Part shown: positions 61,144-64,000 of the stretch, piece by piece
Position numbering within the stretch: the stretch's first letter is position 1
Layout of the letters: each line of letters opens with the position of its first letter
Assembly: GCA_052388455.1 (NCBI GenBank)
Contig: JBQTIA010000092.1
Span: forward strand, 1-64,000
DNA: 64,000 nt
DNA from: CAZSNH01 sp052388455
GTDB lineage: Bacteria; Pseudomonadota; Alphaproteobacteria; Rhizobiales; Hyphomicrobiaceae
Direction: 5' to 3'
Translations under genes and position numbers: made by a program
The notes under the pieces: generated by a model
Told to the model about the DNA's origin: nothing
The model's input: only the letters and a program-made list of their open reading frames with translations
Databases searched by the model: none

Positions 61144-61183
61144 GGACAGCCGGACACCGGCAGGCAAGCTCCCGAACCCCGCG

Positions 61184-61648
61184 TCAGGCCGCGTGCGAAG
61201 CGGCCGGTGTGGCCAGGACGGCCTTCAGCCCCATCACGTCGTCGGCCGAGCGGAGCCGTTCCAGCGTCGCCGGATCGCGCACCAGCCGCGAGATGCGGGC
61301 CAGGGCTTTCAGGTGATCGCCGCTCGCGTGCTCGGGGGCGAGCAGAAGGAACATCAGGTCGACAGGCTCGCCGTCGTGGCTGTCGAAGGGGATCGGCTCG
61401 GCCAGACGCGCGAACAGGCAGACGATGGATTTCATCTGCTTGAACTTGACGTGCGGGATGGCGATGCCACGGCCCAGCCCCGTCGACCCGAGACGCTCAC
61501 GCTGCAGCAGCGTATCGAACACCTGCCTCGATTCGAGGCCCGTGATGTCGGCGGCGCGGGTCGCAAGCTCCTGCAGAGCCTGCTTCTTGCATGTGACCTT
61601 GAGCGAGGGAATGATCCCTCCCGGGGCCAACAAGTCTCCCAAATCCAT
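61184..61648 (-). CDS. ptsN: PTS IIA-like nitrogen regulatory protein PtsN
   Basis: The 154-residue EIIA-Ntr of the nitrogen phosphotransferase system has His66 in 'GRGIAIPHVKFKQMK' as the phosphorylated residue. It regulates potassium transport, nitrogen and carbon responses. Start at 61648 (MDLGDLLAPGG) gives the family length; an in-frame GTG at 61663 also exists. It follows hpf and rpoN in the usual order. Confidence 0.95.
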   Translation of the reverse strand: MDLGDLLAPGGIIPSLKVTCKKQALQELATRAADITGLESRQVFDTLLQRERLGSTGLGRGIAIPHVKFKQMKSIVCLFARLAEPIPFDSHDGEPVDLMFLLLAPEHASGDHLKALARISRLVRDPATLERLRSADDVMGLKAVLATPAASHAA

Positions 61649-61732
61649 TGATCTCAGTCCCACCCGGTTCTGACGTATGCCTGATGCGGATGCACCAAGC
61701 GTGCCGCATGAACGCGCTAGGCCCTCAACACT

Positions 61733-62356
61733 CTATTTTCGAACGTATGCGGCACCATTCATCGGTGGCGCCGCGCCCCCCGGCCTCGGATCGATCCAGC
61801 CGACATGTCCGTCCGGCCGTCGATATACAATGTTCAACCCACCATGCGCCGCATTTTTGAAGACGAGGAACGCCGCGTTTGCCATGTCGAGTTGCATCAC
61901 CGCCTCACTGACAGGCAACTCGGGTATTCCCCGCTCCGACTCGGCGACGATCACCGGTTCATGATCGCCAGCCGACTCGTCTTCGCTGTCGGCCCGCACG
62001 GTATAGTCCCGCGCCGGCATGTCATTCAAGGACGGATTGCGGCCGCTGTGGTGGCTTTTCAACCGCCGCTTGTGACGTCGTACACGCTTTTCCAGATGCT
62101 CGACCGCGGCATCGACGCTGGCATAGGCGTCCCCGGCATCGCCACTCGCCTCGAGCACAAGCCCGCTGCGCAACCGGATCGAGCAGTCGGTGCGAAACAG
62201 GCTGCGCTCTTTTTCGAGGCGAATATGGCCCGAGAAGTCGGACCCGAGGTATTTGGCGAGGGAACCGGCGAGCTTGTCGGTCACGTAGCTTTTGTAGGCT
62301 TCGCCCGGCTCGACGTTTTTTCCAGTAATCTGAATGCTGTTCATCTGAGTCGTCAT
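61733..62356 (-). CDS. hpf: long-form ribosome hibernation promoting factor
   Basis: The 207-residue protein has an N-terminal S30AE domain ('NSIQITGKNVEPGEAYKSYV', 'HIRLEKERSLFRTDCSIRL') and a C-terminal dimerisation domain ('ARDYTVRADSE' linker, then 'MQLDMANAAFLVFKNA' and 'NIVYRRPDGHVGWIDP'). Long HPF forms 100S ribosome dimers in slow growth. Start 62356 (MTTQMNSIQ). Placed between rpoN and ptsN. Confidence 0.95.
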   Translation of the reverse strand: MTTQMNSIQITGKNVEPGEAYKSYVTDKLAGSLAKYLGSDFSGHIRLEKERSLFRTDCSIRLRSGLVLEASGDAGDAYASVDAAVEHLEKRVRRHKRRLKSHHSGRNPSLNDMPARDYTVRADSEDESAGDHEPVIVAESERGIPELPVSEAVMQLDMANAAFLVFKNAAHGGLNIVYRRPDGHVGWIDPRPGGAAPPMNGAAYVRK

Positions 62357-62630
62357 GTCGCCATCCGATGAAACCGGCACCTGTCGTCGAAGGCTTTGGT
62401 GCCGAGGGCTGTTGAGAAGGGATGGGGTCGATGGACGTTCGCCGCTGAAGGCTGCGTACAGCCGGAACGGAAAACACCAAAAATATCAACGCTTTATTTT
62501 TGTGGCGGCATGTCGGATCCCTAACAGAGAGGGTAATGAGCCATCCTGGGCATGTCAATCGGCCGGGCCTGCCTGGATATGGGGTCGGTTGCCCGAATTT
62601 CCACCTTTCGACGCACCCCGTGTCGCGTCG

Positions 62631-64000
62631 TCAGGCCGGGCGGTCGAGCTGGCCGGCCATCCGCTTCTCGCGGCGGCGCTGCACCGAGGACGGGATGCGC
62701 ATCGCCTCGCGGTATTTTGCGACGGTCCTCCGGGCGATGTCGACTCCGTCGGCCTTGAGCTTTTCCACAATGCGATCGTCGCTCAGCACCTCGCGCGACG
62801 ATTCTCCGTCGATCATCAGTCGAATGCGGTGGCGCACGGCTTCCGAGGAATGCGCCTCGCCGTCGGCCGCCGACTGGATGGCCGAGGTGAAGAAGTACTT
62901 CAGCTCGAAGATGCCGCGCGGGGTCGCCATGTACTTGTTGGAGGTGACGCGCGAGACCGTCGATTCATGCATCGAGATGGCGTCGGCGACGGTCTTGAGA
63001 TTGAGCGGGCGCAGGTGCTGCACCCCGTGCGTGAAAAACCCGTCCTGCTGGCGCACGATCTCTTCGCTCACCCGGAGAATGGTGCGGGCGCGCTGATCGA
63101 GGCTCTTCACCAGCCAGTTGGCCGTCTGCAGGCATTCGAGCAGATAGCCCTTGTCCTTGTCGGATCGGGCCGTTTTCGAAACCAGCGTGTAATAGCTGCG
63201 GTTGACCAGAACGCGGGGCAGGTTCTCGCTGTTGAGCTCGACCAGCCAGCTCCCGTCGGCCGCCGGCCTGACCAGAATGTCGGGCACCACCGTGTGGACC
63301 TGCGTGGTGCCGTAGCGCAGGCCCGGTTTCGGATCGAGGCGTTTGATCTCATCGATCATCGCCACGAGTTCATCCATGTCGACACCGACCGCCTTGCGCA
63401 GCCCGGCGACATTGTGTGCGGCCAGCAGGTGCAGATTGTCGAGCAGCGCGGCGATCTGCGGATCGTAGCGGTTGCGCTCCTTGAGCTGCAGCGCCAGGCA
63501 TTCGGCGAGCGTGCGGGCGAACACGCCCGGCGGATCGAGCGATTGCAGCGCGGTCACGACCGCATCGATCATCGACCGCGTGGCGCCGAGCTTCTCGGCC
63601 ATCTGATCGAGATCGGCGTGCAGGTAGCCGGCCTCGTCCACCAGATCGATCAGGTACTGACCGATCAGCCGTTCGGCATGACCGCTGAGAGCGAGCGGGA
63701 GTTGCTCGGTCAGGTGGTCCTTCAGCGAGCGCTCGCTGGCGACGTAGGATTCAAGATTGGTATCGTCGTCGTCGAACGAGGAAGATCGCTGGCGCAGCGT
63801 CGCCCAGCCCGCGAGATCGCCGCTCGCGCCAAGCTCGGCCGGCGCCGTATCGGGAAACACGTTGCCGAGATCCGTATCGAGCGCAGAGGCCGCATCGCCG
63901 CCCGGCTTGGCGAGGTCCAGCCATTCGTCGCCACGCTGGTCATCGGAGCCGTTGAATAGGTCGCCGTCACTGTCGCCCTCGGCGCCGCCATCGCGCACGC
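62631..64000 (-). CDS. rpoN: RNA polymerase sigma-54 factor, N-terminus beyond the window
   Basis: About 456 residues of sigma-54 are visible. The core-binding domain ('YLIDLVDEAGYLHADLDQMA', 'CLALQLKERNRYDPQ') is followed by the DNA-binding domain ending in the RpoN box 'ARRTVAKYRE' and the tail 'MRIPSSVQRRREKRMAGQL'. An acidic linker is at the left of the visible part. The N-terminal region I, which contacts activators, is off the right edge. The 62357-62630 gap to hpf holds no gene. Confidence 0.95.
   Translation of the reverse strand, partial: VRDGGAEGDSDGDLFNGSDDQRGDEWLDLAKPGGDAASALDTDLGNVFPDTAPAELGASGDLAGWATLRQRSSSFDDDDTNLESYVASERSLKDHLTEQLPLALSGHAERLIGQYLIDLVDEAGYLHADLDQMAEKLGATRSMIDAVVTALQSLDPPGVFARTLAECLALQLKERNRYDPQIAALLDNLHLLAAHNVAGLRKAVGVDMDELVAMIDEIKRLDPKPGLRYGTTQVHTVVPDILVRPAADGSWLVELNSENLPRVLVNRSYYTLVSKTARSDKDKGYLLECLQTANWLVKSLDQRARTILRVSEEIVRQQDGFFTHGVQHLRPLNLKTVADAISMHESTVSRVTSNKYMATPRGIFELKYFFTSAIQSAADGEAHSSEAVRHRIRLMIDGESSREVLSDDRIVEKLKADGVDIARRTVAKYREAMRIPSSVQRRREKRMAGQLDRPA

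Noticed and set aside
62355..63959. 534-residue plus-strand frame
   Set aside because: Antisense to rpoN, whose RpoN box fixes the coding strand.

Overview
The window is GC-rich chromosomal DNA from an alphaproteobacterium, most likely of the order Hyphomicrobiales (Rhizobiales). This rests on gene content and order: an RNA helicase/S4/fdxA/carD block, rpmB with cobS/cobT (aerobic cobaltochelatase) and a divergent J-domain/bolA pair, argH-lptM-lysA-DUF4175 next to a TlpA-type thioredoxin, dapD/dapE, and rpoN-hpf-ptsN. The pqqABCDE operon means the cell makes the quinone cofactor PQQ, as methylotrophs and many soil or plant-associated members do. No PQQ-dependent dehydrogenase lies in the window. 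Genus cannot be fixed from the sequence alone.

Layout. 1-2.7 kb: the 5' end of a group II (class C-like) intron directly behind the carD terminator, then carD, fdxA and an S4 RNA-binding protein, all leftward. 2.7-13.3 kb: a long SUV3-like helicase with an RGG-rich tail, DUF3108, rpmB, a phytase-like secreted protein, cobT, a DUF29 gene lodged between cobT and cobS, cobS, a J-domain protein and bolA. 13.3-18.4 kb: small secreted or membrane proteins, an XRE regulator, an SDR, a saccharopine-dehydrogenase/DUF4166 protein and UPF0114. 18.5-21.8 kb: three tandem YafK-type L,D-transpeptidases, the promoter-proximal one under a perfect CtrA-type site. 22-26.6 kb: accA, palindromic intergenic elements, a GntR regulator, an AT-rich spacer, then tadE/tadG-like genes.

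26.6-31.7 kb: sulfite reductase cysJI, with a decayed second copy of the cysI 3' end and one unknown gene between the two copies. 32.3-35.7 kb: pqqABCDE. 35.7-36.8 kb: a VapBC-type toxin-antitoxin pair flanked by two copies of a REP-like palindrome. 36.9-46.7 kb: trmD, a small membrane protein, rplS (L19 with an unusual C-terminal helix-hairpin-helix extension), comM-like ATPase, DUF4175 protein, lysA and a TadG-like von Willebrand protein. 46.7-53.4 kb: lptM, argH, a TlpA-like protein, dapD, three hypotheticals and dapE. 53.4-55.3 kb: a MITE-like palindrome, an NhaD-type antiporter and tRNA-Arg(TCT). 55.5-56.6 kb: an AbiEii-like nucleotidyltransferase pair. 56.8-64 kb: porin, trxB, glutathione S-transferase, uppP, ptsN, hpf and rpoN (cut by the window end).

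Functionally most of the window is housekeeping: lysine/diaminopimelate and cell-wall synthesis (lysA, dapD, dapE, uppP, L,D-transpeptidases), sulfate assimilation, cobalamin and PQQ cofactors, translation and redox. The accessory parts are small insertions into otherwise conserved neighbourhoods: the intron, the unknown gene beside the cysI remnant, the VapBC pair, the nucleotidyltransferase pair beside tRNA-Arg, the von Willebrand gene between lptM and lysA, and DUF29 inside cobST. I did not find CRISPR arrays, IS elements, prophage genes or a clear multi-gene novel system. The best candidates for something little described are the cysI-flanked membrane gene, the nucleotidyltransferase pair and the L19 fusion.
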